Part shown: one piece after another, positions 7,966-15,557 of the stretch
Layout: the number at the start of each line of letters is the position of its first letter
Position numbering within the stretch: position 1 is the first letter of the stretch
DNA from: Gemmatimonadota bacterium
GTDB lineage: Bacteria > Gemmatimonadota > Gemmatimonadetes > Longimicrobiales > Gaopeijiaceae
Reading direction: 5' to 3'
Assembly: GCA_028874995.1 (NCBI GenBank)
Contig: JAPPGM010000164.1
Coordinates: forward strand, 13,998-46,667
Length of the DNA stretch: 32,670 bases
The notes under the pieces: model-generated
What the model was told of the DNA's origin: nothing
Database searches by the model: none
The model's input: the letters and a program-made list of their open reading frames with translations, nothing else
Position numbers and translations under genes: made by a program

Positions 7966-8468
7966 TGCGCTTTGTTGCCGTGATTCACAAGGACACTGGA
8001 ACCGGGTACGGGGTCACCGTGCCCGACCTGCCGGGATGTTTCTCGGCCGGTGACACATTGGAAGAGGCTATCGAGTCCGCCAGGGAGGCGATCGCCTGCC
8101 ATATCGAGGGACTGCTCCTGGACGGCGAGCCGATCCCCGAACGCGCCTCACTGGAAATGCACCAGGCCAACGAGGACTACAAGGATGGCGTATGGGTCCT
8201 TGTCCCTGTGGATGTCTCCAAGCTCTCCAGCAAGACCACACGGGTCAACATCACGCTGCCGGAGCGGGTGCTGGCGATCGTGGACCAGGCCGCGGTACGT
8301 GAAGGAGAATCGCGTTCCGGATTACTCGCCCGCGCGGCGCTGAGCTACGTCCAGCGTGAAGCCGAGGGGCAGCTGCCGGGACTGCTGACCGACCGGCCGG
8401 AATCGAGTCGGCGCTATCGGGCTGAACCGCGGCGACGGGGTCCGAGGCGCTCATCCGGCGGCGAATAG
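7965..8468 (+). CDS. hicB: HicB-type antitoxin with ribbon-helix-helix domain
   Basis: A 167-residue antitoxin. Residues 1-70 form the HicB-like domain (MRFVAVIHKD, then GYGVTVPDLPGCFSAGDTLE, then EAI repeats), a partly degraded RNase H-like fold that blocks HicA. Residues about 91-132 (TTRVNITLPERVLAIVD, then SRSGLLARAALSYV) form a ribbon-helix-helix DNA-binding domain, which should bind palindromic operators as a dimer. A basic, probably disordered tail follows. The ATG overlaps the hicA stop as TGATG, and GGGAGG lies about nine bases upstream, so the two are translationally coupled. It probably autoregulates through the palindrome at 7753-7769. Identical-looking palindromes before two propeller genes raise the possibility that it controls those too. 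It is somewhat longer than many HicB proteins because of the tail. Confidence 0.92.
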   Translation: MRFVAVIHKDTGTGYGVTVPDLPGCFSAGDTLEEAIESAREAIACHIEGLLLDGEPIPERASLEMHQANEDYKDGVWVLVPVDVSKLSSKTTRVNITLPERVLAIVDQAAVREGESRSGLLARAALSYVQREAEGQLPGLLTDRPESSRRYRAEPRRRGPRRSSGGE

Positions 8469-8520
8469 GTCCGGCAAGCTTTTGTCCAGCCAGCAATAGT
8501 TCCATCGACATCTGCCAATT

Positions 8521-8564
8521 ATCCTTGCAAATCACAGTTATATCTATGATTTTGCAGGGATGAT
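8521..8564. repeat. 44-bp direct repeat, left copy, overlapping ATPase start
   Basis: Bases 8521-8564 match 9776-9819 at 38 of 44 positions, without gaps. The repeat contains an imperfect inverted repeat (TGCAAATCA at 8526-8534 against TGATTTTGCA at 8547-8556). TATGAT at 8545-8550 could be a -10 box for a leaderless ATPase mRNA, since the gene ATG at 8560 is inside the repeat. Confidence 0.75.
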
Positions 8565-9750
8565 CACACGAAGAGTCCTTCATGACGTCCGCCGGGCGCT
8601 GACCCGCCAGGCCGCCACGGCATTGCTCGGTCCGCGCCAGGTGGGCAAGACGACGCTCGCCCAGGAGATCGCGCGCACGACCGAATCGCTCTACCTGGAT
8701 CTTCAGTCCAGAGCCGACCGAACCCGTCTCTCGGACCCCCGTCTGTTCCTGCGCAACTACGAGGACCGCCTCGTGATCCTCGACGAGATTCACCGGGTTC
8801 CCGAGCTCTTTCCCGAACTCCGCGGGCTGATCGACGAGGGGCGGCGGCGCGGTCGCCGAACCGGACGCTTCCTTATCCTCGGATCGGCCTCGGTGGACCT
8901 GCTGAAGCAGGCGGGCGAGAGCCTGGCCGGGCGCATCGAATTCGTTTCCCTCGATCCGCTGGACGTGCTCGAGGCCGCCCCGGACGATGAGGCGACGACA
9001 TCTCTGTGGGTCCGCGGTGGTTTCCCGGACAGCTTTCTCGCCGGGAGCGACGAGGACAGCCTCGCCTTCCGGCAGAACTTCATCCGCACCTACCTGGAGC
9101 GCGACCTGGCGGAGTTCATCCAGATGCGGATTCCTTCGGAAACCCTCGCACGGCTCTGGACGATGCTGGCCCACGATCAGGGGGGACTGCTGACGATCTC
9201 CAAACTGGCCAGAAACCTCTCGATCAGCGCTCCGGCGGTGACGCGATACGTCGACGTGCTAACGGGCCTGCTCCTGGTTCGCCGGCTTCCTCCCTTCGTG
9301 GCCAACGTTCGCAAGCGACTCGTGAAGTCACCCAGGGTCTACATCCGCGACAGTGGACTGCTGCACGCGCTACTGGACATCGAGAGCTTCCACGCATTGG
9401 CCGGTCATTCCGTCGTCGGCGCGAGCTGGGAGGGATTCGTGATCGAGAACCTGCTGGCGGCCGCCCATCCGCGGACCCGGGCCAGCTTCTACCGGACGGC
9501 GGGGGGGGCCGAGATCGACCTGGTTCTTGAGGTGCCCGGGTTCCGTCGACCGTTGGCCATCGAGATCAAGCGCGGCCTCTCGCCAAGGCTCGGTAGGGGG
9601 TTCCGCAGCGCGCACGCGGACCTGGCACCGGAACGTGCCTTCGTGGTCTACGCCGGAGGTGAGCGTTACCCGGTGGCGGAATCGGTCGAGGTGATCGGGT
9701 TGGCCGAAATGGCGAGGATCCTGGCGAATCCGCAGGCTCTGAAGCAGTAG
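8560..9750 (+). CDS. ATP-binding protein, AAA_14 plus DUF4143
   Basis: A 396-residue ATPase. The N-terminal AAA domain has Walker A GPRQVGKTT at 24-32, Walker B LVILDEI at 71-77 and the sensor-like FLILGSAS at about 105-112. A winged-helix-like middle (LTISKLARNLSISAPAVTRYVD) follows, and then the DUF4143 part. The latter contains GAEIDLVLEV and AIEIKRG (acidic residues 319, 321 and 336, lysine 338), resembling a PD-(D/E)XK nuclease core. This family is widespread in accessory regions and its role is not settled; some members are suspected of toxin-antitoxin or mobile functions. The ATG has AGGG directly before it, too close for a normal binding site. The gene lies between two copies of a 44-bp repeat, as if it moves as a cassette. 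Confidence 0.92.
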   Translation: MITRRVLHDVRRALTRQAATALLGPRQVGKTTLAQEIARTTESLYLDLQSRADRTRLSDPRLFLRNYEDRLVILDEIHRVPELFPELRGLIDEGRRRGRRTGRFLILGSASVDLLKQAGESLAGRIEFVSLDPLDVLEAAPDDEATTSLWVRGGFPDSFLAGSDEDSLAFRQNFIRTYLERDLAEFIQMRIPSETLARLWTMLAHDQGGLLTISKLARNLSISAPAVTRYVDVLTGLLLVRRLPPFVANVRKRLVKSPRVYIRDSGLLHALLDIESFHALAGHSVVGASWEGFVIENLLAAAHPRTRASFYRTAGGAEIDLVLEVPGFRRPLAIEIKRGLSPRLGRGFRSAHADLAPERAFVVYAGGERYPVAESVEVIGLAEMARILANPQALKQ

Positions 9751-9775
9751 CTGACCGGCGATGAGGCGACTCAAA

Positions 9776-9819
9776 ATCCTGGCAAATCGAAGGTATACCT
9801 ATGAATTTGCAGGGATGAT
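9776..9819. repeat. 44-bp direct repeat, right copy, without its gene
   Basis: This copy carries nested symmetry: GCAAAT (9782-9787) and ATTTGC (9805-9810) enclose the perfect palindrome AGGTATACCT (9791-9800). Like the left copy it ends GCAGGGATGAT, but no ATPase frame follows; after a few codons it meets the end of the opposite-strand amidohydrolase gene. The start-to-start distance between copies is 1255 bases, just the size of the ATPase gene plus one repeat. Confidence 0.75.
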
Positions 9820-9837
9820 GTCCCTCCGCAGCTCCTC

Positions 9838-11172
9838 CTACCTCCAGGTCCTGAGCGCCTCCCGATCCACCACCACCCCCCTCTGCACCACCGCGTGCAC
9901 CCGCTTCGTGCTCGTGATGGCCTCGACCGGGGACGCGTCAAGCACGAGCAGCGTCGCCTCGTCGCCGGGTGCGACGCCCCACCGGCGGTCCAGAAATCGC
10001 GCCGCTTCGGTCGTGGCGGCACGCAACGCAGCCCAGGGCGAAAGGCCGGCCTCGACGAGCAACTCCAGCTCCCGGTGCACGGAGTACCCCTGAAAGACCC
10101 CAAGATTGCCCCCGTCGGTCCCGGCGAGCATCGGCACGCCCGCGGCGGCGAGCGTCCCCACCGCCGCCAGGTTCGGCTCCATCAGGGTGCGCTGCCACCC
10201 CAGCCAACCTTCGATCCGTGGATTCGCGGAGGCGTCGGTACGGTAGGCACCCAGCAGCGCGGCCGGTACGGTCTCCGTGAGGAGGGGGTCGTCGAGGAGG
10301 GCGGGATCGTCCAGTAGGCGCGAGAAGTCGCCCTGCACGGCCAGGGTTGGGATGTGAACGGTCCCCGCCTGCAACAGGATTTCGGGGAGGTCGGGCGGCG
10401 GTGGTTCCGGGCCGGGCGTGTGGGTGACCGCACTGGCCCCTGCCAGCGCAGCGTCACGGATATCCTGCCACGTTCCCACATGGACGATCGTCTTGATGTC
10501 GTGCTCCCGGGCCGTCTCCAACACGGCCGTCAGCGTGGGCAGGTCGATCGTTGGAAAGCTCCGGCCGCCGTAGATCTGATGGTCGTATACCACCTTCACC
10601 ACGTCGGGCGCTGCCATGGCCAGATCGGCCACCTCGCGGCGCGCCTCCCGGGGCGTGTCCACGGTGCGGGTGGGGATTCCGTACTCGGTGCAGTGTCCGT
10701 TCGTGGCGGTGAAGCACGGTCCGGCGGCGAGTATGACAGCCCCCTGCCCCCCTTCCGCCCGCTGCCGGTCCCGGAACGACAGGATCATCTCTTCCGGACT
10801 GAAGAGGTCGAGGACGAAGGCCACGCCGGTGTAGAGGGCGGCGTTCGCCGTCCCCTGGGGTCCCAGCAGCTGGGGCATTCCGGCGGGCGAATTGTTGCCG
10901 AAGGTGTGGCTGTGCAGGTCGGCGAGCGCCGGGATGACGAACTTGCCGGTCAGGTCCAGGGTCTCGCCGGGGAAGTCCGGGGGGACGGTTTCGGCGATGC
11001 GCGATACGGTGCCGTTCTCGATGAGGAGGACGCCGCGCCGGACCGATTCGTCGGCGGGGTTGAGGATGGTGGCGCCGGACAGCGCGAGGATCTGGGCCAT
11101 GGTGGCCCCGGTCCATGGGCCGGGCGCGAAGGCGGCCAGCGCAGCGGTGAGAGTGATGCAGTTGCGCGTCAT
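9838..11172 (-). CDS. secreted metal-dependent amidohydrolase
   Basis: A 444-residue amidohydrolase-superfamily enzyme. The N-terminus MTRNCITLTAALAAF looks like a cleavable signal peptide, so it probably works in the periplasm. The small beta-domain (LSGATILNP, VLLIENGTVSRI, KFVIPALADLHSH) leads into the TIM barrel. The expected metal ligands are present: the H-S-H pair in LADLHSH, a lysine in DVVKVVYDH, histidines in TIVHVGT and AVTHTPG, and an aspartate in AGTDGG. Close families hydrolyse imides, dipeptides or other amide bonds; the substrate cannot be told. The ATG at 11172 was preferred over an upstream open extension that is Arg/Ser-rich and lacks homology-like features. It lies 37 bases after the small secreted protein gene on the same strand. 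Confidence 0.9.
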   Translation of the reverse strand: MTRNCITLTAALAAFAPGPWTGATMAQILALSGATILNPADESVRRGVLLIENGTVSRIAETVPPDFPGETLDLTGKFVIPALADLHSHTFGNNSPAGMPQLLGPQGTANAALYTGVAFVLDLFSPEEMILSFRDRQRAEGGQGAVILAAGPCFTATNGHCTEYGIPTRTVDTPREARREVADLAMAAPDVVKVVYDHQIYGGRSFPTIDLPTLTAVLETAREHDIKTIVHVGTWQDIRDAALAGASAVTHTPGPEPPPPDLPEILLQAGTVHIPTLAVQGDFSRLLDDPALLDDPLLTETVPAALLGAYRTDASANPRIEGWLGWQRTLMEPNLAAVGTLAAAGVPMLAGTDGGNLGVFQGYSVHRELELLVEAGLSPWAALRAATTEAARFLDRRWGVAPGDEATLLVLDASPVEAITSTKRVHAVVQRGVVVDREALRTWR

Positions 11173-11209
11173 GCCGCCGGCATGAGCGCTCGACGCCGCG
11201 CCACCTCTT

Positions 11210-11674
11210 TCACGACTGCGCCGGGCGGCAGATGTCCCTGCCCTCCTCCTTCTTCTCCTCCCCCTCCTTCTTCTCATCCTCCTTCTTCCCACGGGCCAGA
11301 CCGATCCACATGAACAGGGTCGTGTCGCGCGGCTCGCTCCACTCGATGTTGAGGTCGAGCTGCGCGCGGAGTCCGGCCTTGTAGTCGAACCTGACCGGTT
11401 TGCCCGGCTCCGCGACGACATCGAGCGTCTCGTCGCCGAGCGTGTCCTTCGCCCGCACCGTCCACTTGCCCGAATGACCGGTCCAGACGTGCAGGCATCC
11501 GGTGATGGACATTCCCGCGAGCGGCACCACCGGACTGCTGAGGGACGCGCGGCCCTTCTCGACCGGCAGGCTGATCCAGCTGCCGCCGTCGCCGATGGCC
11601 TTCAGGAGCTGCATGAGCTGGCCTTCGGCCGGTGCGGCAGGGAAGAGGAATGCCAACGCGAGGGGCACCGCCAT
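11210..11674 (-). CDS. small secreted protein with charged tail, unknown function
   Basis: A protein of about 154 residues, not recognised as a known family. From the ATG at 11674 it begins with a likely signal peptide (MAVPLALAFLFPAAPAEG) and then a soluble domain with ISLPVEKGRASLSSP, GCLHVWTG and a beta-rich segment. It ends in a strongly charged run of K and E (KKEDEKKEGEEKKEEGRD) before the stop. The open frame continues upstream of 11674, but the extra residues are proline- and threonine-rich and unlike a coding start. No good binding site precedes the ATG, so a non-ATG start slightly upstream, supplying arginines for the signal peptide, is possible. It is followed 37 bases later by the amidohydrolase, suggesting co-transcription. 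Confidence 0.65.
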   Translation of the reverse strand: MAVPLALAFLFPAAPAEGQLMQLLKAIGDGGSWISLPVEKGRASLSSPVVPLAGMSITGCLHVWTGHSGKWTVRAKDTLGDETLDVVAEPGKPVRFDYKAGLRAQLDLNIEWSEPRDTTLFMWIGLARGKKEDEKKEGEEKKEEGRDICRPAQS

Positions 11675-11950
11675 GGCCAGGGGGGACCGGGGGCGCAGTT
11701 GCGGCCTGGGGTCGTTGCGGTGTTGCAGGGCCGTTGCCTCCGGCTGACGGGGATGGACGGGTCGCGCTTGAACCAAGGTAGTGCCGGGGGTTGGACCTGC
11801 GGTAGGACCGGCGGGGTTGTCGGTCCCCTCATCTGACCCGTTTTGCACGTTTTGGGCGCGAGCCCTGTCAGTAAGGGTAGATGAGGAGAATCCACTTCGT
11901 TTCACGCCAACCGGGTGGGGCTCGGAACCCGATCCGAAAGGGAGGGATCA

Positions 11951-12607
11951 ATGGACGCAGGAACCACAGTCGTGCTTGCCGATCCGCACGCCATGGTGCG
12001 CGAAGGACTCAGGCTCGCGCTGGAGGCCACCGGGCGAATGACGGTCGTGGGCGAGACGGGTTGTACCGAGGAAGCGGTGCGGATCTCCAGCCGTGCGAAG
12101 CCCGATGTTCTGGCGATCGGCTTCCAGGGGCGGCGCGGGAGGACTCTGTGGGCGATCCGGAAGCTGAGAGCCGGGGACCCGGGAACGAATGTGCTCGTCC
12201 TCACGGATTCCGAACGGAACGAGTCACTGGACGGGATCATCGAGTCGGGCGCCAGGGGATGCATCGGCAAGGACCGGACGGCCGGCGATCTGGTGATCGC
12301 GGTCGACCTGGTCGCCGCCGGACGGATGCGTTTGCCGCGGCAGGCCTCGCGGCTGGTCCGGCGGAGGGTCGTGACCAACGGATCCGGGGCGGAAGCGCGG
12401 TTGGCCAGGTTGAGCGAGAAGGAACGCAGGATCGTGGTGCTGACCGCCCGCGGATTCACCTCGAAGGAGATCGGGCGCCGAGTCTTCATGACCGCCAAGT
12501 CCGTGGACAACGCCAGGGGTCGGGTGCGGAGGAAGCTGGAGCTCAAGACACGGGCCGAGCTCATCGCGTTTGCCGACAAGGCCGGGCTGCTGGAGGGAGA
12601 GGCATGA
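11951..12607 (+). CDS. LuxR-family regulator with degenerate receiver domain
   Basis: A 218-residue protein laid out like a NarL/FixJ response regulator: a receiver domain (about 5-125) and a LuxR-type helix-turn-helix (about 153-215, LSEKERRIVVLTARGFTSKEIG). The receiver keeps the switch threonine (T85 in VLVLTDSE) and the lysine (K107 in GCIGKD). The acidic pair is reduced to D11-P12, and the phosphoacceptor position, after P51-D52-V-L-A-I, is G57 instead of aspartate. It therefore should not be phosphorylated in the usual way and is probably an atypical receiver controlled by ligand, partner or abundance. GGGAGG lies about six bases before the ATG. No histidine kinase is nearby. It is divergent from the small secreted protein gene and upstream of the cysteine-rich peptide, either of which could be a target. 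Confidence 0.9.
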   Translation: MDAGTTVVLADPHAMVREGLRLALEATGRMTVVGETGCTEEAVRISSRAKPDVLAIGFQGRRGRTLWAIRKLRAGDPGTNVLVLTDSERNESLDGIIESGARGCIGKDRTAGDLVIAVDLVAAGRMRLPRQASRLVRRRVVTNGSGAEARLARLSEKERRIVVLTARGFTSKEIGRRVFMTAKSVDNARGRVRRKLELKTRAELIAFADKAGLLEGEA

Positions 12608-12814
12608 CGGGCTCGGCTGGATCCGGCACCTCCGAGCGCGTAGTGTGGGGGTTGAGGGAGTTTCCACACGTGAGACGCGAAGAAGTGGCATTTCACATCC
12701 GAATTGAGGTGATTTCGCCCTTCATGGGCCGGGTCGGGAATGCGATCGTGTACCACGCGGTCGGTGAACCGCGGGAAATCGGTCCCACGAACCTCAAGAA
12801 AAGGAGATGACAAG

Positions 12815-13159
12815 ATGAGACCGAATCGGAAGAGAAGCAGAGGGCTTTCGCCACTGGTGATCCGCTCACTGGGGGTGCTGGCGATCACGCTGATGGCGAT
12901 GACGACTGCGCCGGCGAGTGGTATTGGTGTCCCGGATTGCCCGGTGGACTGCAATCCGTGGGGCGACTGGACCTGTCACAATCCTCCGGAAGAGTGCGCA
13001 GAAAGCCATGGCATTAAGTGCGTTCCCGAAGGTGCCGTCCCCCCGGAATGCCTAGACAACTGTGAGTACGTTTCTCAGTGCAGGCACACAACGTGCGTCA
13101 CACGAGAGTCTGGGCCAGGCCTTCGCTCGGACTGCGTATTGTCAGGCGCGCGGTTGTAG
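12815..13159 (+). CDS. cysteine-rich small secreted protein (10 Cys)
   Basis: A 114-residue protein, not recognised as a known family. Residues 1-35 form a clear signal peptide: basic start MRPNRKRSRG, hydrophobic core SLGVLAITLMAM, and an A-P-A-S type cleavage region. The mature part of about 78 residues has ten cysteines at 42, 46, 54, 61, 69, 79, 83, 89, 94 and 107, a pattern expected for a disulfide-knotted extracellular peptide or a metal-binding one. AAGGAG lies eight bases before the ATG, a strong sign that it is translated. A propeller lipoprotein and a DsbA-like oxidoreductase follow on the same strand. In Bacteroidetes, small secreted cysteine-containing NVEAL peptides are encoded next to TolB-like propellers, so this may be an analogous arrangement; no NVEAL motif is present. 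Confidence 0.75.
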   Translation: MRPNRKRSRGLSPLVIRSLGVLAITLMAMTTAPASGIGVPDCPVDCNPWGDWTCHNPPEECAESHGIKCVPEGAVPPECLDNCEYVSQCRHTTCVTRESGPGLRSDCVLSGARL

Positions 13160-13180
13160 TCCGAGGCCGTGTACGACCGA

Positions 13181-14464
13181 ATGGAGTCTCGTGTGTTGCG
13201 TGTATCGCCACTCCGCGTCCAGTTCCTTCTGCCAGCATTGTTCCTGCTCGGAGCAGCGTGTGAACGGCCGACCTACACGGGACTACCCGGCGGTGTGCCT
13301 TTCCTGGAACAGGACAGCGCCGGGGTGCTCGTGGCCACGACGTTGGGCGCCAAAGCGAGATTCCCGATCGGATGGGTCGTGGATACAGTCCCGGAGTACC
13401 AGTTGGGAGCGGTGGAGGGGGAGGATCCGTATCTGTTTTCGAGAATCAGTGGTACACAGCAACTCTCGGACGGGCGGGTCCTTGTGGTGGACGCAGTGAG
13501 TTGTGAGCTACGGTTCTTCGGCCCGGACGCAGATTTCCTCGAGTTGGCCGGCGGGAAAGGCGAAGGGCCCGGAGAGTTCAATGCCGGAATAGCTGGAAGA
13601 TGCGACCTGATACCCTCGCCCGGCATCGATTCGTTGCGTGTTTTCGATGGCGCGAGGCTGAGCTTGCTGGACGACCGGGGTCGGTTCAGCCGTCGCTTTC
13701 CGGTCTCATGGCCTGGGCAATCGGTAACGCACGTGGCTGGCGTCGTCGGGGGAAGGGTGCTGGCACAAAGTCGATCTGTCGTTATGTCCCAAGGGGAAGG
13801 CCTGTCGAGTGAACCGTCCACCGCCGATTTCGCGCTGCTGGAACTCGCAACCTGGAGTGTCGTGTGGGAGGGCTTCTTTCCCGGTCAATACAGGTATACC
13901 GTCTGGGTGAACGACAGTCCGGTGGGACGAGTCGTATCGTCCGTTCCCTTCGACATTGTGCCCGACGCGGTGTTGGGCAGCGACGGCTTTTTTTTGACGC
14001 TGGGTGAAGAACACGGTCCAGAGATTCTGGAGTATGACATCATGGGTCGACTGCGCCGAGTCATACGCCTTGCAGAGCCGGTGTTGGTTCCCTCGCCTAG
14101 AGAGCTCGACAAGTACGTTGCGTTCCACGTTGATCGGTGGAGTATTGCGGACACCTCCCGCAACACGGTGTTTGACAATTTGAGACGCCGATACGGAAAG
14201 ATGCCACTGCCGAAGATCATGCCCGTCTTCGCGCGACTCCTTGTCGACGAAGCGGGCTGGCTGTGGGCGGAACTCTATCGGTTTGACGTCGGCCAGCCGG
14301 TGAGATGGCTCGTATTCGGGTCCAACGGCGAGGGTCTCGGAAGTGTCGACATGCCGCCGGATCTGGAAGTGTGGCAGATCGGCCATGACTTCGTCCTGGG
14401 GGTGTGGCGCGACGAGCACGGGGTGGAGTACGTGCGGCGCCACGCCCTCACCGGGCGGAGGTAA
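13181..14464 (+). CDS. six-bladed beta-propeller lipoprotein, copy 5
   Basis: A 427-residue propeller protein starting MESRVLRVSPLRVQF, with a hydrophobic core and a lipobox-like LLGAAC (cysteine 27). EQDSAGVLVATT and GKGEGPGEF follow. It is more distant from the array at 1393-6423: the early part reads TGLPGGVPFLEQDSAG, and the C-terminus ends YVRRHALTGRR instead of V-V-V-Y-E-L. A GTG at 13169 is an alternative start four codons upstream; the ATG is preferred because it gives a normal signal peptide. Base composition appears less GC-rich than in most of the window, hinting at a different origin. It sits 21 bases after the cysteine-rich peptide and before the DsbA-like gene, and a collapsed duplicate lies at 15217-15539. 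Confidence 0.85.
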   Translation: MESRVLRVSPLRVQFLLPALFLLGAACERPTYTGLPGGVPFLEQDSAGVLVATTLGAKARFPIGWVVDTVPEYQLGAVEGEDPYLFSRISGTQQLSDGRVLVVDAVSCELRFFGPDADFLELAGGKGEGPGEFNAGIAGRCDLIPSPGIDSLRVFDGARLSLLDDRGRFSRRFPVSWPGQSVTHVAGVVGGRVLAQSRSVVMSQGEGLSSEPSTADFALLELATWSVVWEGFFPGQYRYTVWVNDSPVGRVVSSVPFDIVPDAVLGSDGFFLTLGEEHGPEILEYDIMGRLRRVIRLAEPVLVPSPRELDKYVAFHVDRWSIADTSRNTVFDNLRRRYGKMPLPKIMPVFARLLVDEAGWLWAELYRFDVGQPVRWLVFGSNGEGLGSVDMPPDLEVWQIGHDFVLGVWRDEHGVEYVRRHALTGRR

Positions 14465-14528
14465 CGGAGGTTCACGGTGCAGGCTTACGGAGACTATTCA
14501 CAACCGGTCCCAACCGAAGGATGGAAAG

Positions 14529-15209
14529 ATGAGCAAACCCCGAACGATCATGGAAACAGCGGCCACGATGCTGGTGACGGCGGCTGCCTTAGTTGTGGCT
14601 TCAGTCTACGTCCACGGACAACTCGCGGGCGGATCGCCCTCACGAGGGGAAGTGGACGATAGTGAGATCGAGAACTGGCAGGAGGATACCGCACTGGGCA
14701 TTCGTGTCGGACCGGCCGACGCGCGCATGGTGGTCACGGAGTTCATGGACTTCACTTGCCCCTTCTGCGCGATGGTGGTCCCGGCCGTTGATTCGCTTCT
14801 CAGCCACTATCCCAACGATGTCGCACTGGTCTTTCAGCATTTTCCGCTGGACCGGCCCCTTTCCGGACCCAGCGCGATGGCGGTCGAATGTGCTGATCGT
14901 CAGGGCAAGTTTCAGCGAATGTATCGGGTGCTCTTTGCGCAACAGCAGTCACTCGGGAGCAAGGATTGGGCGGCCTTTGCGGAAGAGGCCGAGATCCCGG
15001 ATCTCATAGCGTTCGAAGAATGCGTGGCGCTACCCGCGGATGCTTTTCCGAGAATCGACGCCGGCCGTCAGCTTGGGAAGCGGCGGAATGTCACCGGGAC
15101 ACCCACCCTCTTCGTCAACGGTCGTAGGCTTGGTGCGCGTAGCTTCGCTGAGCTCCAGGAGGTGGCGGAAAAGTTGGGACTCGAGCCGCGAATGAGCCCT
15201 CCAGAGTAG
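14529..15209 (+). CDS. DsbA-family thioredoxin-like oxidoreductase, membrane-anchored
   Basis: A 226-residue protein. Residues about 8-30 form one hydrophobic segment (signal anchor or signal peptide). The thioredoxin-like domain has the redox motif CPFC at 77-80 in EFMDFTCPFC, an inserted helical region, and the cis-proline loop TGTPTLFVNG near the C-terminus. Proteins of this type (DsbA/DsbG/BdbD-like, Thioredoxin_4) catalyse or repair disulfide bonds outside the cytoplasm. GAAGGA lies about eight bases before the ATG. The position just after a ten-cysteine secreted peptide and a propeller lipoprotein makes those plausible substrates; this is inference. No DsbB or VKOR partner is seen in the window. 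The start at 14529 is supported by the binding site and the signal; longer open frame upstream overlaps the propeller gene. Confidence 0.9.
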   Translation: MSKPRTIMETAATMLVTAAALVVASVYVHGQLAGGSPSRGEVDDSEIENWQEDTALGIRVGPADARMVVTEFMDFTCPFCAMVVPAVDSLLSHYPNDVALVFQHFPLDRPLSGPSAMAVECADRQGKFQRMYRVLFAQQQSLGSKDWAAFAEEAEIPDLIAFEECVALPADAFPRIDAGRQLGKRRNVTGTPTLFVNGRRLGARSFAELQEVAEKLGLEPRMSPPE

Positions 15210-15216
15210 GAAGCGG

Positions 15217-15539
15217 TGTTTTTTCACGCTCCTGTGTTCGGTCTCCGATCCTCCTGGCCTTGTTCGTCATCGCCGCGGCATGTGAGCAGCCGCCTGAGAC
15301 CGGGTTGCCCGGTGGGGTCCCGTTCCTGGAACAAGACAGCGCCGGAGTACTGGTGGCCACGACGCTGGGTGCCCATGCTAGATCCCCGACCCGCCTGCCT
15401 GGAGAAGTTGGTCGAGTTAGAGCTCGATCCCTATGAAATGGCGGACACCACCCGGCGGCGGGTCAGTGAATCTCGCTTACGGCTCTATCGCCAGAAATAG
15501 GAGTAGGTCCGGCGCCACACCCTCACCGGGCGGAGGTAG
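15217..15539 (+). pseudogene. collapsed propeller lipoprotein gene (three retained segments)
   Basis: Three pieces of a copy-5-like gene survive. The first (about 15217-15395) reads S-P-I-L-L-A-L-F-V-I-A-A-A-C-E-Q and then TGLPGGVPFLEQDSAGV, matching the signal peptide and N-terminus of the gene at 13181. The second (about 15395-15500, another frame) reads LEKLVELELDPYEMADTTRR, which lines up with LDKYVAFHVDRWSIADTSRN of copy 5. The third (15507-15539) reads VRRHTLTGRR and a stop, nearly identical to the copy-5 end VRRHALTGRR. The propeller between the pieces is gone. The remaining frames are broken, so no functional protein is expected. The DsbA-like gene is thus bracketed by an intact and a dead copy of the same propeller gene. 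Confidence 0.85.
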
Positions 15540-15557
15540 AGGACCCAGAGACCTCCC

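Noticed and set aside
12608-12814. A small protein continuing in frame before the cysteine-rich peptide
   Set aside because: The open frame there is an extension of a shadow frame of the regulator gene, with no start context or recognisable features.
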